A DNA stretch of 64,000 bases from Lumbricus rubellus (GCA_945859605.1 OX243816.1:35414307-35478306); one strand, 5' to 3'; numbered from the stretch's first letter, positions 11,120-21,505 are shown. Numbers and translations: made by a program. Notes: generated by a model from the sequence alone, not told the origin.

Positions 11120-12010
11120 CGCCATAGTAGCTAGCCTATAATCTCTTATGATAATTGCATTGTGATTTCATAGATGCTGTAGTGTAGTCCTAAGTTGCAT
11201 AGTGACCTCTATAATAACTGCATTGTGATTTCATAGGTTCTATATAAAGAGCCATAGCAACGTCCTATAATAATTGCATTGTGACTACAGTATATTTTCA
11301 TAGAGGCTATAATTACCACAGAAACGTCTTATAATAATTGCATTGTGATTTCATCGGGTCTATAGGCCTATAGGCCCTATAGGCTAGAGCCATAGCAACG
11401 TCTTATAATAATTGCATTGTGATTTCATATGTAGGCCTAAAGGTTATAAATTAAATCATCATAGAAACTTCTCATAATAATTGTATTGTGACTTAATTCA
11501 CACAGGGTACAAAATGTCATAGTAACCTTTTATGATAATTGCATTGTGATTTCATAGAGTCTAGGCCTATATAAAGAGCCATAGCAACTTCTTATAATAA
11601 TTGCATTGCGACTATATATTTTCATAAAGGCTATAAATTACCATAGAAACTTCTTATAATAATTGTATTGTGACTTAATTCATACAGGCTATAAAATGCT
11701 ATAGTAACCTTTTATAATAACTGCATTGTGATTTCATAGAGTCTAGGCCTATATAAAGAGCCATAGCAACGTCTTATAATAATTGCATTGCGACTATATA
11801 TTTTCATAGAGGCTATAAATTACCATAGAAACTTCCTATAGTAGGCTAATTGTATTGTGACTTCATACAGGCTATAAAATGCCATAGTAACCTTTTATAA
11901 TAATTGCATCGTGATTTCATAGATGCTGGAGTGTAGGCCTACGTTGCCATAGTAACCTCTATAATAACTGCATTGTGATCTCGTAGTGGTAATAAATTTA
12001 CCCTGTGACT
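11120..12010 (+). repeat. satellite-like array of ~60-bp units, ~182-bp higher-order period
   Basis: About 14 copies of a unit with core ATAATAATTGCATTGTGA occur, roughly at 11146, 11209, 11265, 11329, 11403, 11474, 11530, 11595, 11660, 11711, 11775, 11845, 11895 and 11960. Three successive units form a better conserved block that repeats every ~182 bp (starts near 11528, 11710 and 11892). Each unit also has a CATAG-AACCT/ACGTC-TTATAA segment. Confidence 0.85.
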
Positions 12011-12580
12011 TCATAGAGGCTCCAGGTGGCAAGACAAGTGGTAAGCCCCGACCATCTCCAGAATCACAAGAAAATGACACGTACATATATAAGCAGGCAG
12101 GGGAAAATAAGTTTTAAACAGGACTTGCGCTGGCTGATTTAATTAGAGATGCAGTTGCCTGCATGGTCATTGTTGACGCAATTGGGACCCAATTAGCCTA
12201 AGCATGTGCGAAAGTTGTGTAGGCCTATGTGTAGCCTATATAAATTATAGGCCTAGCCTACCAAATGATTGATTTTGAAATTTGCATTGAGTTTTTTAAT
12301 CGTTGTTACGTTTGGACTTAGCAAATAATAATTATTAGGCCTATATAGGCCTAGACAATTAAAATTTGTTTCTTTTGCGTGTGTGGAGGCCATTAGAGTG
12401 TGTGCATGGTCGCTGCTCGGCCGAACATGTCCAACATGCGCCTTACATAACTTAGGCCTAATCCGCCTCTGGCCCGCTGTAATAAATAGACCATGTGTAA
12501 TAGGCTTAGGCATAAAATAATATTATTATGATATGCCTTCTGCAATCAGCAGAGTATATAGGCCTAGCTATAGGCTTACA

Positions 12581-12721
12581 GGAAAAGAAGTGCCTGGACG
12601 CCAGTCGCTTCTCCATGTAACCATGTTCTGCAGTTCTGCAGTCCAAATAAGTGGCAGGACGGCGTTGAGATTTGAAAATAAGTACCTGGACGCCGTTCAT
12701 GACCGTCCAGCTACACTTTAA
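12581..12721 (+). repeat. dispersed GTGGCAGGACGGC repeat, copy 1
   Basis: Contains AATAAGTGGCAGGACGGC and TTCATGACCGTCC blocks, found again in the same orientation at 18570-18690. It lies about 140 bp outside the left end of the MULE element. Confidence 0.6.
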
Positions 12722-12853
12722 ACCCTGTCTGAATTGATAATGCTAAACTTAGGCCTATAATGTTAGTGGGTGGCACTGGGTGCTGCCAAATTGCGGGCTT
12801 AGTTTCACAGCGGAAAGTAGCGCAAAAGAAATAGCATTTTGGTGGGAGTGCTA

Positions 12854-12953
12854 GTCAATGAGACTAGCCTGTAAAACTCATATGGATTCTATAAGCTATT
12901 TTTAGCTCAGCCAATCACGCATCGAGAAAACGCCACCAATCACACAAGACAAT
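12854..12953 (+). repeat. left TSD and terminal inverted repeat of the MULE
   Basis: TSD GTCAATGAG at 12854-12862, TIR at 12863-12953. The TIR carries two CCAAT boxes (CAGCCAATCACGC and CCACCAATCACAC), so it may also act as the transposase promoter. Confidence 0.9.
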
Positions 12954-13795
12954 AATAATAGCGTGAAAAGTCACTATCAACAGTTTCATTCACGTCGATC
13001 GAACCATTTCTTAAATAAAAGTTCTATTAATTAATTAATTAATAAAGAATGTCACAAGAAGTGACAAACGAGCACAATCGGTGCATGACAGCACGAGAAA
13101 GACTACGAAGTATGCTTGTGGATAGGATGCATCGAGAAATTGTTAGGCCTACATCTCCTCGGGTGAGTCTTTGACTTAGGCCGTGTACGGCCGTTCGTTT
13201 TCGACCAAAATATAATGTTGTGGTGGCGACTGTAATAATAATAATAATAAGAAGAAGAAGAACAATAATAACAATAATAAAAATAATAATTTTCCTTTTA
13301 CTGATGTTGCTTTTGAAGATGTTAAAAGGAAATAATAAAATCTTAATAATAAAAATAGTAACAACAACGACAGTTTATATGGCGCAGTAACAAAGCCTTG
13401 CAGTTACAAGGGTGCCTCACATAGGCCTACTACGCTAAAAGCAGGACAGACCATGAGAAATAAATGAATCGAGTCCATATTTGAAAAAAGTCAGCTGAGT
13501 CAGACATGGACTGACAGCTCAGATAAACCCGTAAACTGCTGAACTGCACGACATGGAAAATCATGAATGTGAAGATCCTACAGTGCACCTGTCACAAGCT
13601 TTCCACTGACAATATTTACTTAAATAGTGTTAATCATAAACAGCCATGCTGTAGTCGTGCGATCTTGCACTGTGCTTCTGTATTATTTCGGCCATCACGT
13701 GATGTAATGATCTGTTCTGTTTCATCTTGACACTTAGTCTAGGTAAATATTCATTTGCACCTCAGACTCAGATTTGCTGTGTTGTCATTTTGCAG

Positions 13796-13801
13796 GTAAG
13801 T
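13796..13801 (+). promoter_or_regulatory. back-to-back splice acceptor/donor (recursive splice-like site)
   Basis: A pyrimidine-rich run ending TTTTGCAG (to 13795) is followed at once by GTAAGT (13796-13801). It could be a plain acceptor for the transposase exon or a zero-length-exon ratchet site. Upstream transcript structure is unknown. Confidence 0.4.
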
Positions 13802-13849
13802 GAAGGAAATGCTCCAACAACTGGGACAATAAAGCAAAACGAGAAAGAC

Positions 13850-16249
13850 ATGGCCGAGTGCTCAGAGGTTGAAGCTCCAACTAAAAAGCGAAAACTGAAC
13901 ACTACTAACACTCTGAAATGTTCAATCATCAGCTGTGATGAAAGTTTCTGTAAGCTGCGAGATGTAATAAAGCACTTAAACGAAAGGCATCACCAGAACC
14001 TGGAAGCACAGCATTTAAAATTTTCAACAGAAGCTGAATTTGATGACTGGATCCACGATGTAGAGAGAAGTGCACTGTGCAACTTTGTGCGAGCAAGTGT
14101 TCAACACAGGAAATCTGCAGTACATGAGTATTACTACTGTAGCAGAAGTGGAAGCACGCGCCAGACAATCACAGGACCACGTAAGCGGCATTTGAAAGTG
14201 CAAGGTTACAACAAGATCAACCGGACGTGTCCAGCACACATAATCAAACAAGTCAGACATAATGAAATATCTGTTGAATACTATGCAACACATCTGTGTT
14301 ACACAGACACGCATACGCAGTTGGGTCATGTGAGGCTGTCGGTAGCAGATCGGGAGTGGCTTGCTGGGAAGCTGGCACTGCAGATACCTCTGGAAGTTAT
14401 CTTGAGAGACGTTCGCAACACTCTGGATGGGCAGCTGACACGATTGCACATTGTTACAAGACAGGACCTGATAAACATAGAAAAGGCATACCATTTGAAT
14501 AAACCTGAGAGACGACACCAAGATGACGCCACAAGTGTTGCAGCATTTGTGCACAGCTACGACGACAAGCTTAATTCGCCAATACTCGCGTTCAAGCCAC
14601 AAGGTGCAGAACAATTCGACATCTTGCCAGAAGGATTAGATGCTTCGCTGGCAAGCGAAGACTTCTTTTTCGCCATGATGGATGGGTCACAATGCCACAT
14701 GCTGGAGCAACACGGAAATGGACCTATGAGTGTCGTGTGTGTCGATTCTACACACGGCACAAATAGTTACGACTTCCAGCTCACTACCGTCATGGTGCTT
14801 GACAGCAACCGCCAAGGGTTTCCCGTCGCATTCCTCTATTCCAACAAGGTTACCGAGGAGACTTTTAAGATTTTCTTCCAGTCTTTGAAAGTCAAATGCG
14901 GTGTCATCAGGTGCAATGCCTTCATGTCTGACATGGCGCCACAGTTTTACAATGCGTGGCAGTTCGTGATGGGTGAGTGCGAGCACAGGCTTTATTGTGC
15001 ATGGCACGTCGATAAGAGCTTCAGAGAAAACTCTCGCCGATTGATCAAAGACAGCGAGAAGGTCGTCTCTGTTTACAAGAGCCTTCGGACTTTGATGGAC
15101 GAAACGGATGCTCTCACCTTTGATTCACTGTTACAAAACTTTGTTGAGCAGCTCCGAAATGATGCTGACTTGTCTGCAATTTCGAAATTCTTCGAAGCCC
15201 ATTATGCAACCTGTGTTGGCAGATGGGCGTATAGTTACCGCTCAAGATGTGGTATCAATACAAATATGCATCTTGAAAGGATGCATGGAATCCTTAAGCA
15301 CATGTACTTAAATGGCAAGAGAAACAAGCGGCTGGACAGTGCAATAGCTTCACTCGCGGGTCTTGTGCACGACAAACAATTTGATAGACTGACCAGCATC
15401 TGTAAAGGAAAATACACGAAGAAACTGTCCGAGCTACGAAAAAGACATGCAACTGGAATCGCAATGAAGTCCATCAGCTGCGAAATGGTCCCTGGCAAGG
15501 AATGGTGCGTCCGATCTGAATCTGAAGAAATGGACTACTACACAGTGCGTCTGGCCAACACGGATTGTGACTGCAACATCAAGTGCAACGACTGTGTAGC
15601 ATGCATTCACAAATATTCCTGCAACTGTCCTGACAACCAGACATTCTTCAACATGTGCAAACATATCCATTACATAGGCATGTTGAATGCACGCATGAAT
15701 CATGAGACAACAGAGCCAGCAGTTCTGCAGAATTCTGGAGATTCGGATAGTGGTGACAGCGACCAACTCTACATCGGCTCCACTGACAGTATACATCTTC
15801 GTCAGGAGTGTGAAGCAGCAGCTCACATAAACCAACTGTCACGTCCAACGTCAAAGCTGCAGGAAAGACTGAAACAGTTCGAGGAGCATCTGCTGGAGAC
15901 TTCGCTGTTTGTTAGGTCATCGACAAGTGTTGAGGAGGTGGATGTTGCCGACGCCACATTGTGTAGCATCAGGCCGAAAGTGACCGCAGTTCGTGCTGGT
16001 AGAGCAATGACGACTTCAGCCAGCTTAGTACCAACTGCTGAAAGCATCAAAGAACCACACAACAAAAGTATTGAAAAGCAGAGGAGGTTCTTCTCGACGA
16101 AGCGTCGAACGCCAGCTGCCTCCTCCAGCAGCACTTTAACAAAGCCAACAATTGTTGAGCGGAAACAGATTCAGCTTGAGCTGCTGAAAACAAGCCTCCT
16201 AGAAGAAACCATTGCAGATGTGCTTTATGTTAATGAAGTGCAAAATTAA
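13850..16249 (+). CDS. MULE transposase with C2H2 finger, DDE domain and SWIM zinc finger
   Basis: Predicted 799 residues from the ATG at 13850; the same frame is open from 13727, but the upstream part runs across a splice-like site. It should bind the element ends and catalyse cut-and-paste transposition in the nucleus. Visible features in order: a basic nuclear-localisation-like stretch (TKKRKL, residues 11-16); a C2H2 zinc finger (Cys24, Cys29, His42, His47/48); and a MULE-type RNase-H-fold core with likely catalytic Asp299 (VDSTHGTNSYDF), Asp361 (MSDMAPQFYNAW) and Glu476 (NMHLERMHGIL). A SWIM zinc finger CxCx9CxH (Cys591, Cys593, Cys603, His605) follows, then a Ser/Thr-rich tail. There is no internal stop or frameshift over 2.4 kb and all presumed catalytic residues are present, so this copy could be recently active. 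An AATAAA lies at 16638-16643. Residue assignments are by motif, not alignment. Confidence 0.9.
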   Translation: MAECSEVEAPTKKRKLNTTNTLKCSIISCDESFCKLRDVIKHLNERHHQNLEAQHLKFSTEAEFDDWIHDVERSALCNFVRASVQHRKSAVHEYYYCSRSGSTRQTITGPRKRHLKVQGYNKINRTCPAHIIKQVRHNEISVEYYATHLCYTDTHTQLGHVRLSVADREWLAGKLALQIPLEVILRDVRNTLDGQLTRLHIVTRQDLINIEKAYHLNKPERRHQDDATSVAAFVHSYDDKLNSPILAFKPQGAEQFDILPEGLDASLASEDFFFAMMDGSQCHMLEQHGNGPMSVVCVDSTHGTNSYDFQLTTVMVLDSNRQGFPVAFLYSNKVTEETFKIFFQSLKVKCGVIRCNAFMSDMAPQFYNAWQFVMGECEHRLYCAWHVDKSFRENSRRLIKDSEKVVSVYKSLRTLMDETDALTFDSLLQNFVEQLRNDADLSAISKFFEAHYATCVGRWAYSYRSRCGINTNMHLERMHGILKHMYLNGKRNKRLDSAIASLAGLVHDKQFDRLTSICKGKYTKKLSELRKRHATGIAMKSISCEMVPGKEWCVRSESEEMDYYTVRLANTDCDCNIKCNDCVACIHKYSCNCPDNQTFFNMCKHIHYIGMLNARMNHETTEPAVLQNSGDSDSGDSDQLYIGSTDSIHLRQECEAAAHINQLSRPTSKLQERLKQFEEHLLETSLFVRSSTSVEEVDVADATLCSIRPKVTAVRAGRAMTTSASLVPTAESIKEPHNKSIEKQRRFFSTKRRTPAASSSSTLTKPTIVERKQIQLELLKTSLLEETIADVLYVNEVQN

Positions 16250-16969
16250 CTCAGTAGAATCCGACGTTTCTCTTAATGAACACCTGAGAAAAATGTTTAT
16301 AGAAAAGGTGCAATTTCCTTCTGTGAAGGAACTCTTTCAGGTGTTATTTTTATAGTTCTGTTTCCTGTTTATGTTAGAGCATGATTGAAAAGATGTGTTA
16401 GATACTGTGGAATTGTGGTGCATCAGATGACAATTTTAATTCATAATCATTTGTTATACAGTGCTTTTTGGATGGAAAAAGTTACTTTAACTTATTCCTT
16501 TTTTGGAACTAATGGCAACTGATAATATTGATGTAAAATTACATGAGCCCACCATGATATAGAGTAAAGATGTGTTACATTGTGGCAATTGTTATTTTAC
16601 AATTTATGGAAATATAAAGATTCGTATGATGCAGTAAAATAAAAAAAAGGAATCACTTGTAAAACAGTTAAACAACTGCTGAATGCAGTTCCTGTACGTT
16701 CTGCGAGACAAAACAGTGTGTATATAAATATATACAAATATATTTATACACGTATTTTTGTATTAAGTGAATTTGGACTGGAACTTGTCATAATCTTTAA
16801 TTAGTATAATAACAACAGGTCTGCTGCATTTTTAAAATCATCAGTATGAGAGTGAAATAAAGAGCTGATCTGCATACTGATAGGTACATGTCTGTTTACT
16901 TTAAAGATACTTATATTGAGTAATTTGCAATAAAAGTTTACACTAACAAGAAGTTGTATTGTATTGTAT
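16250..16969. other. transposase 3' flank inside the MULE
   Basis: AT-rich. Holds the AATAAA at 16638-16643 and a short TATA-rich run at about 16720-16760. No other gene recognised. Confidence 0.5.
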
Positions 16970-18420
16970 CTAAAAACTACACTGGTAAGTTTTTTCCACA
17001 TTGCCTGGTTAGCACTGCCCATATCGCAGGTAACAACAGCAACATTCAAACCAACATCGTAACAGCGTTCAATAATGCTTAGCACAATCGGAGCAAAGAC
17101 ACTGCCATCTGTAGAATTAATAGCAAGAAATTGAAAAACTTCTGTTTAAATTCCACTCTCAAATTTTACAAATTGGATCCTGCGTCTCAAAGTAAGCAGT
17201 GATGGCAGCGGATACTTCTGAGACAATAGCACACGGTAGCCAGTAGGACCACATGCAAAATGCAGTTGCAGTGCATTTTTTACAGTCAGTGTGCTCCACT
17301 TAGAACCCCTCTACGTACTTTTGCACAATGTTCAAAAATCTCTTAGCAGCAAAGACAACAGTACATTTTGCTTTCTAAATTTGCGCTAATAACTTTCTAT
17401 GCAATCCCTTGATACGAGTGTTTAAAGTGCGACAACCTAAGCAATCAGAAGCGGTGTCAGCTGCTGGCAATGTTGAAGCAGTAACCGAGTGGGATGCAGC
17501 GCCTGCAGTGCCTCTTGCTAAGCTTCCAGATGTAGCCAGGTACTCGTCTGAGAAAGCTGTGTTGTTCTTTTTAGAAACTGAAACGACAATAATCATGTCC
17601 AATTAGTGCCTTTCGATCTAAGTAAATAACTCAGGCTTACATCGAGACAACAAGGTCCATACAATCAATACATGGAATTAACATAATGATAATAATAACA
17701 ATTATATTAATAATCTTCGTTTATTAATATTCAAACTGCCGCAAAGCATTATGATTACAGATACAGTATGAATGAATGATCACAATAGTCAGCTGCCAGA
17801 CGAAGATGCTGTTAGATATGCATGTGGTAGAAAGCCAAGAAAAAATAGTGAGCTTTGAACCACTTTTTGAAGGAAGTAAATTTGAGCTATGAAGAGAGAG
17901 CAGAAGTCGATTCCATTCTCTGAAATGCATGCGAGCCCATAACTGTTTTGCATCGAGGCTCACTGGCTCAGCTAAAAGACATGAACCTGCAGAGCGCAAG
18001 TAACGAGAAGGAATGTGAGGAGTTAATAGTGACAGAAGATAGGGAAATGTGTTGGTGCTGAGGACTTTGTAGGTCAAACATGCATGCCAATAATGTCATT
18101 GACACAGATGTTAGCTGCTGCAAGTCAACTTTATGGCCATTGTGCAACACTTTACTGTTTCTAATTAAATCAGTGTATCAATTTGAAGTAAGTATTCATG
18201 CTTATCGGATCCAAATTCTCTGATTACTAATAGTAAACACTTAGCAACCTACAACCTTCTTTGCAACAGTTTCGTCGGGCTTTCTTCTGGGCTGCGTTTC
18301 AGCGTTTCTGACATGCACCACTACACTGTGTGAGAAGAGTGTTGGCACAGCATCAGGTCGTAACTTTCTCCATCCGTCCTCACGATTTCTTTCAAACTGA
18401 TTTTCATCAAAATGTACCTA
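16970..18420 (-). pseudogene. P-element/THAP9-like transposase remnant, antisense to the MULE gene
   Basis: Several pieces occur in the right order on the minus strand. A THAP zinc-finger end (HFDENQFERNREDGWRKL, then the AVPTLF-type signature) is at about 18280-18417. A possible coiled-coil helix follows at about 17375-17440. A transposase N-terminal block (STLTVKNALQLHFACGPTGY, YPLPSLLTLRRRI, then KFESGI and a stop) is at about 17160-17300. Next comes a block with TCDMGSANQAMWKKL at 16989-17033, typical of P-element-type proteins. The pieces are separated by gaps, frame changes and at least one stop. Introns could explain some breaks, but the C-terminal part is not seen, so this looks like a decayed copy. 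Confidence 0.75.
17780..18060 (-). pseudogene. possible decayed CR1/L2-like LINE C terminus
   Basis: A minus-strand frame reads RYLRSAGSCLLAEP and WNRLLLSLHSS, loosely like the RSAGS-LLVVP and WN-LP-SLRS blocks near the end of CR1/L2-group reverse transcriptases. The similarity is weak and lies between pieces of the P-element remnant. It may be chance. Confidence 0.25.
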
Positions 18421-18569
18421 CATTATAATAACCACCAAACCACCATCTTTATAGATTGCAAAAATTTCACTTAAGGTGGCCACAAAAATATACAGTGTAC
18501 AGAGTCACATGACTTGAATTCAGTGCTCAAAGCATATAAAAAGTAGTGCATGGACAAAAAGAGTGTACA

Positions 18570-18690
18570 AAAAGAAGTGCCAGGACACCCCCTACATTTT
18601 CAGTCTCTATTGACAAATAAGTGGCAGGACGGCATTCAGATTTGAAAAGAAGTGCCAGGACACCGTCCATGACCGTCCTGGCACACAATT
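18570..18690 (+). repeat. dispersed GTGGCAGGACGGC repeat, copy 2
   Basis: Matches 12581-12721 in the same orientation. It joins a SINE 3' fragment directly at about 18686. Confidence 0.6.
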
Positions 18691-18790
18691 GCTCAGTGTT
18701 TCGGCGTGAAACTCAGATGCAGTGTCCGCTTTGCATTCGGGAGCGCCTCCGAGTAGAGAGAGCATGAAGGGGCACAATAACAAGTCTATG
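18686..18790 (+). mobile_element. SINE, 5'-truncated 3' fragment
   Basis: CAATTGCTCAGTGTTTCGGC through GGGAGCGCCTCCGAGTAG and GCATGAAGGGGCACAATAAC matches the second half of the SINEs at 2784 and 28508. The tRNA-like head is absent. Confidence 0.75.
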
Positions 18791-19145
18791 AAATGTCTGC
18801 TGCATGCAGGGGCAGTGTTATTCATTAGGTATACTATGCACTTTGCCACCAAAGTCTTTAATCTGAAAATCAGATATGCTTTGAAAATTTGAAACTGGCC
18901 CGGAAAATGGAAAAAGCAAAATATATAGTACATATTGTAGGCTACTGTAGCAGTTTAAGTTAAGCTGGGAGGGTCAAGAGTAAATGCTGCGTACCTCGCA
19001 TATAGCACGATGTCGGCTTCCAGTTGTCTCTCTTCAATTTCGCGATCCACAAATCACGACGCGTCTTCTTGTTCGGAAAACGAAACAACCGAAAACCCTT
19101 TTATATAATGTCGTTTTTTTAATGTCGTTTTTTTACTAGTTTTAC
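18791..19145. other. interior of the MULE, no gene recognised
   Basis: No feature recognised except the 3' tail of the RTE element, which on the minus strand ends with two tandem copies of a short A7CGACATT-type unit at about 19100-19135. Confidence 0.45.
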
Positions 19146-20562
19146 TTCCAAATCACTTTGTCATGCTTGCATACATTTACATGAAGTGTGACCTTACTAA
19201 GTCACCTTGTCACCTTGTGCCATCGATTCTTGGAACCTTAGCGACCGCTGTGATAAACCTTCTCCATGTGTTACGATCTTCCGTCGCGTCTCTCAATTCC
19301 TCCAGTTTCATCTTTGTTCTCTCGTGTATTTCTTCCATCCACCTTCTTCTTGGGCGTCCTCTCTTCCTTTTTCCCTCTCCGCAGGCCAACATCATCTCCT
19401 TTTCCAAGCCGTTTGCTCGCATCACATGTCCAAAGAACGCCATTTTCTGCCTTGCCGCTCTCTGTTCCAATGACATATTCCCTCTTGATTGTCCGATCTC
19501 TTGTAATACGGATTCATTTGTTCTTTTTTCAATCCACGAAGTTCTTAATACCTTCCTCCATATCCACATTTCGCAAGCATCGATTTTCCTTTCTAAGGCC
19601 TTTGTTTTTGTCCACGTTTCACATCCATACAGCACCACTGGGAATATCATTGCCTTTACAATTCTTGTCTTCGTCATTAGGCTCACGTGTTTATCCTTCC
19701 ATATTTTCTCCAGCCCCTTCGCTGCCGTCTTTCCCAAAGCTATCCTTCGTCGTATCTCTCTGTCACATCCACCATCGCTTTCTATCATGGCTCCCAAGAA
19801 GCAGAAACTTGTCACCACCTCCAACTCCTCCCCGTCCACTTCAAAGCTTGTCCATTTCTCTGTTGTCATGATCTTGGTCTTCTTTAAGTTGAAAAACAAT
19901 CCTGCTTTCTCACTTTCTGCTTGTAGTTTTCTGATGATAGCTTTTAAATCCTCTTTTTCCCCTGCCAGCAGTGTTGTGTCGTCTGCATATCTTAGGTTAT
20001 TCAGTGTCCTACCCGCTATCCTCACTCCCGCATTTGTCTCCTCTAGGCCTGCTTTTCTCACTATCATTTCAGCGTATAGATTAAACAGGTATGGCGATAG
20101 TATGCATCCTTGTCGTACTCCTTTCTTTATTTGGAAACTTGTCGTTTCACCGTGTTCTGTCCTGACCACAGCCATCTGGTTCCCATATAAGTTCTTGAGG
20201 AGCTTTATGAGGTGTATTGGTATCCCCATATCGCGCAAAGTCTTCCACATCAGAGCATGATCGATGCAATCGAAGGCCTTGCTGTAATCTATAAAGCATA
20301 TGTGTACCTGCTGTCCAAATTCTCTTTGCCTTTCCATTATCCACCTGAGGTTCGCTATGTGGTCTCTTGTTCCTCTCCGTCTCCTGAAACCTGCCTGATG
20401 CACCGGCAGTTCCCTCTCAATCGTGCTCTCCATTCTTTTATGTATAATTTTAAGTAGAATCTTACTTGCATGAGGTATCAACGCTATTGTTCTGTAGTTT
20501 TCGCATTCTCTGGCATCGCCTTTTTTGAAAATGGGTATGAATATGGATTTTTCCCAGTCTTT
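19100..20562 (-). mobile_element. 5'-truncated RTE-clade non-LTR retrotransposon
   Basis: A minus-strand insertion into the MULE. The 5' break is near 20562, where the coding frame is joined to unrelated TAGGCTACTATAATTATA sequence. The 3' end is a short tandem A-rich repeat near 19100-19140, as usual for RTE. Being 5'-truncated, it is a dead-on-arrival copy despite its open frame. Confidence 0.88.
19210..20562 (-). pseudogene. RTE reverse transcriptase, N-terminally truncated but open
   Basis: The frame is continuously open from the truncation point to the TGA at 19210-19212, about 450 codons. The start is lost, and the first internal Met is at 20481. Motifs in order: PIFKKGDAREC-ENYRTIALI (RT block 1), QAGFRRRRGTRDHI, CFIDYSKAFDCIDH (first catalytic Asp), GVRQGCILSPYLFNLY, LRYADDTTLLA (catalytic Asp pair), FLGAMIESDG and LYGCETWT, and a C-terminal basic RGRPRRRW segment. 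This arrangement matches RTE/BovB-type proteins. The endonuclease domain is missing through 5' truncation. Lack of stops in the surviving part points to a young insertion. Confidence 0.9.
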
Positions 20563-20639
20563 AGTAGGCTACTATAATTATATTCTGTGGTGCTAGGACC
20601 TTCGACGTAAGTAAGTATGTACCCTATAGAACCGCCTAC

Positions 20640-20815
20640 GCACGCAATGGCCTGAAATGGCCTCCCTTTGATGCTGGGCTTCCTTTCTAGAACTCCTCGG
20701 GCTTTCGTTTCCTATCTTAAGACTGTCTTATTTGGCCGCGATCAAGTTGCGACGCATCTGAGTAGTCCCATGGAGAGGCGCTATACAAATTCACGTGATG
20801 ACTGAATCTCATTCA
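20640..20815 (+). mobile_element. CR1/L2-group LINE 3' end fragment
   Basis: Plus-strand sequence reads TPRAFVSYLKTVLFGRD, then the shared tail CATCTGAGTAG-(8 nt)-GAGAGGCGCTATACAAATT. Short and degraded. Confidence 0.6.
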
Positions 20816-20837
20816 GTAATCAAAATGCAAACAATAA

Positions 20838-20937
20838 ATTCTCTTGTGTGATTGGTGGCGTTTTCTCGAAGCGTGATTGGCTGAGCTAAAAATAGCTTAT
20901 AGAATCCATATGAGTTTTACACGCAAGTGTCAATGAG
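20838..20937 (-). repeat. right terminal inverted repeat and TSD of the MULE
   Basis: Inverted copy of 12863-12953 at 20838-20928, followed by GTCAATGAG at 20929-20937. Confidence 0.9.
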
Positions 20938-21505
20938 TGGAATAACATAGCTCAACTTCCGGTAAGAAATGGATTGAAATGTTTGTTTAATGTTTATATT
21001 CAACCTTTTCGTCCTATGATGCATAAGCAACCATGCCATAATAAATAAACAATTGTGGGTGAACCTCAGGTAAGTATTTCGAAGTTTGTTAGCAATGAAA
21101 TATTGTGATCTGACCAGAGATTACATTACGTGTAACGCCAGGAATGCGTAACCACCGAGACGTGCACGCTATTCTTACCGTCGTAATCGTCGTCGTCGCC
21201 ATCATCATTATTGCCTGCAAGATCATTTTGTCACTTGTCGTTGCCCTAGTGTGCTTGCGGTCGTCGTAGAAACTGTTTTGCTTGTTGTTCATATCCTCAG
21301 TCTTTCGGATATATGTTGAAAAGCTGCTTCATGGTAAAAATCACGGAGTGAAAATAGTAAGGCTGGTAATGAACTTACTTAATTTGTTTATTTACCATGC
21401 ATCATGTTGTGACAGATATATGCAGCAGTATGAACTTAAAAGCATTGAGCCGAGTTGTTTTGTTTTTCAGTTTGTGAAATTTTGTTTTTACTATCTCCCA
21501 TTGGC
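20938..21505 (+). promoter_or_regulatory. probable FARP 5' region, untranslated exon(s) and promoter
   Basis: Between the MULE and the first coding exon. ACTTCCGGT at about 20955, an ETS-type core-promoter word, is next to GTAAGA and could belong to an upstream untranslated exon. A good acceptor TTGTTTTTCAG ends at 21470, so the first coding exon probably begins at 21471 with a short 5' UTR. The transcription start is not identified. Confidence 0.4.

Larger units (their letters stand above)
12863..20928 (+). mobile_element. ~8.07-kb MULE (Mutator-like) DNA transposon with TIRs and 9-bp TSD
   Basis: The left TIR (12863-12953) and right TIR (20838-20928) are inverted 91-bp repeats with four mismatches by hand alignment. 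They are flanked by identical 9-bp direct repeats GTCAATGAG at 12854-12862 and 20929-20937; a 9-bp duplication is typical of Mutator-like elements. Inside lies an uninterrupted MULE/SWIM transposase on the plus strand. The interior also holds an antisense P-element/THAP-type remnant, a truncated RTE retrotransposon and a LINE 3' end, which must be later or co-captured insertions. Confidence 0.9.

Noticed and set aside
14024..14614. Minus-strand 196-codon frame
   Set aside because: Antisense shadow of the MULE transposase; no motif.
19163..20260. Plus-strand 365-codon frame
   Set aside because: Antisense shadow of the RTE reverse transcriptase, whose RT motifs are on the minus strand.
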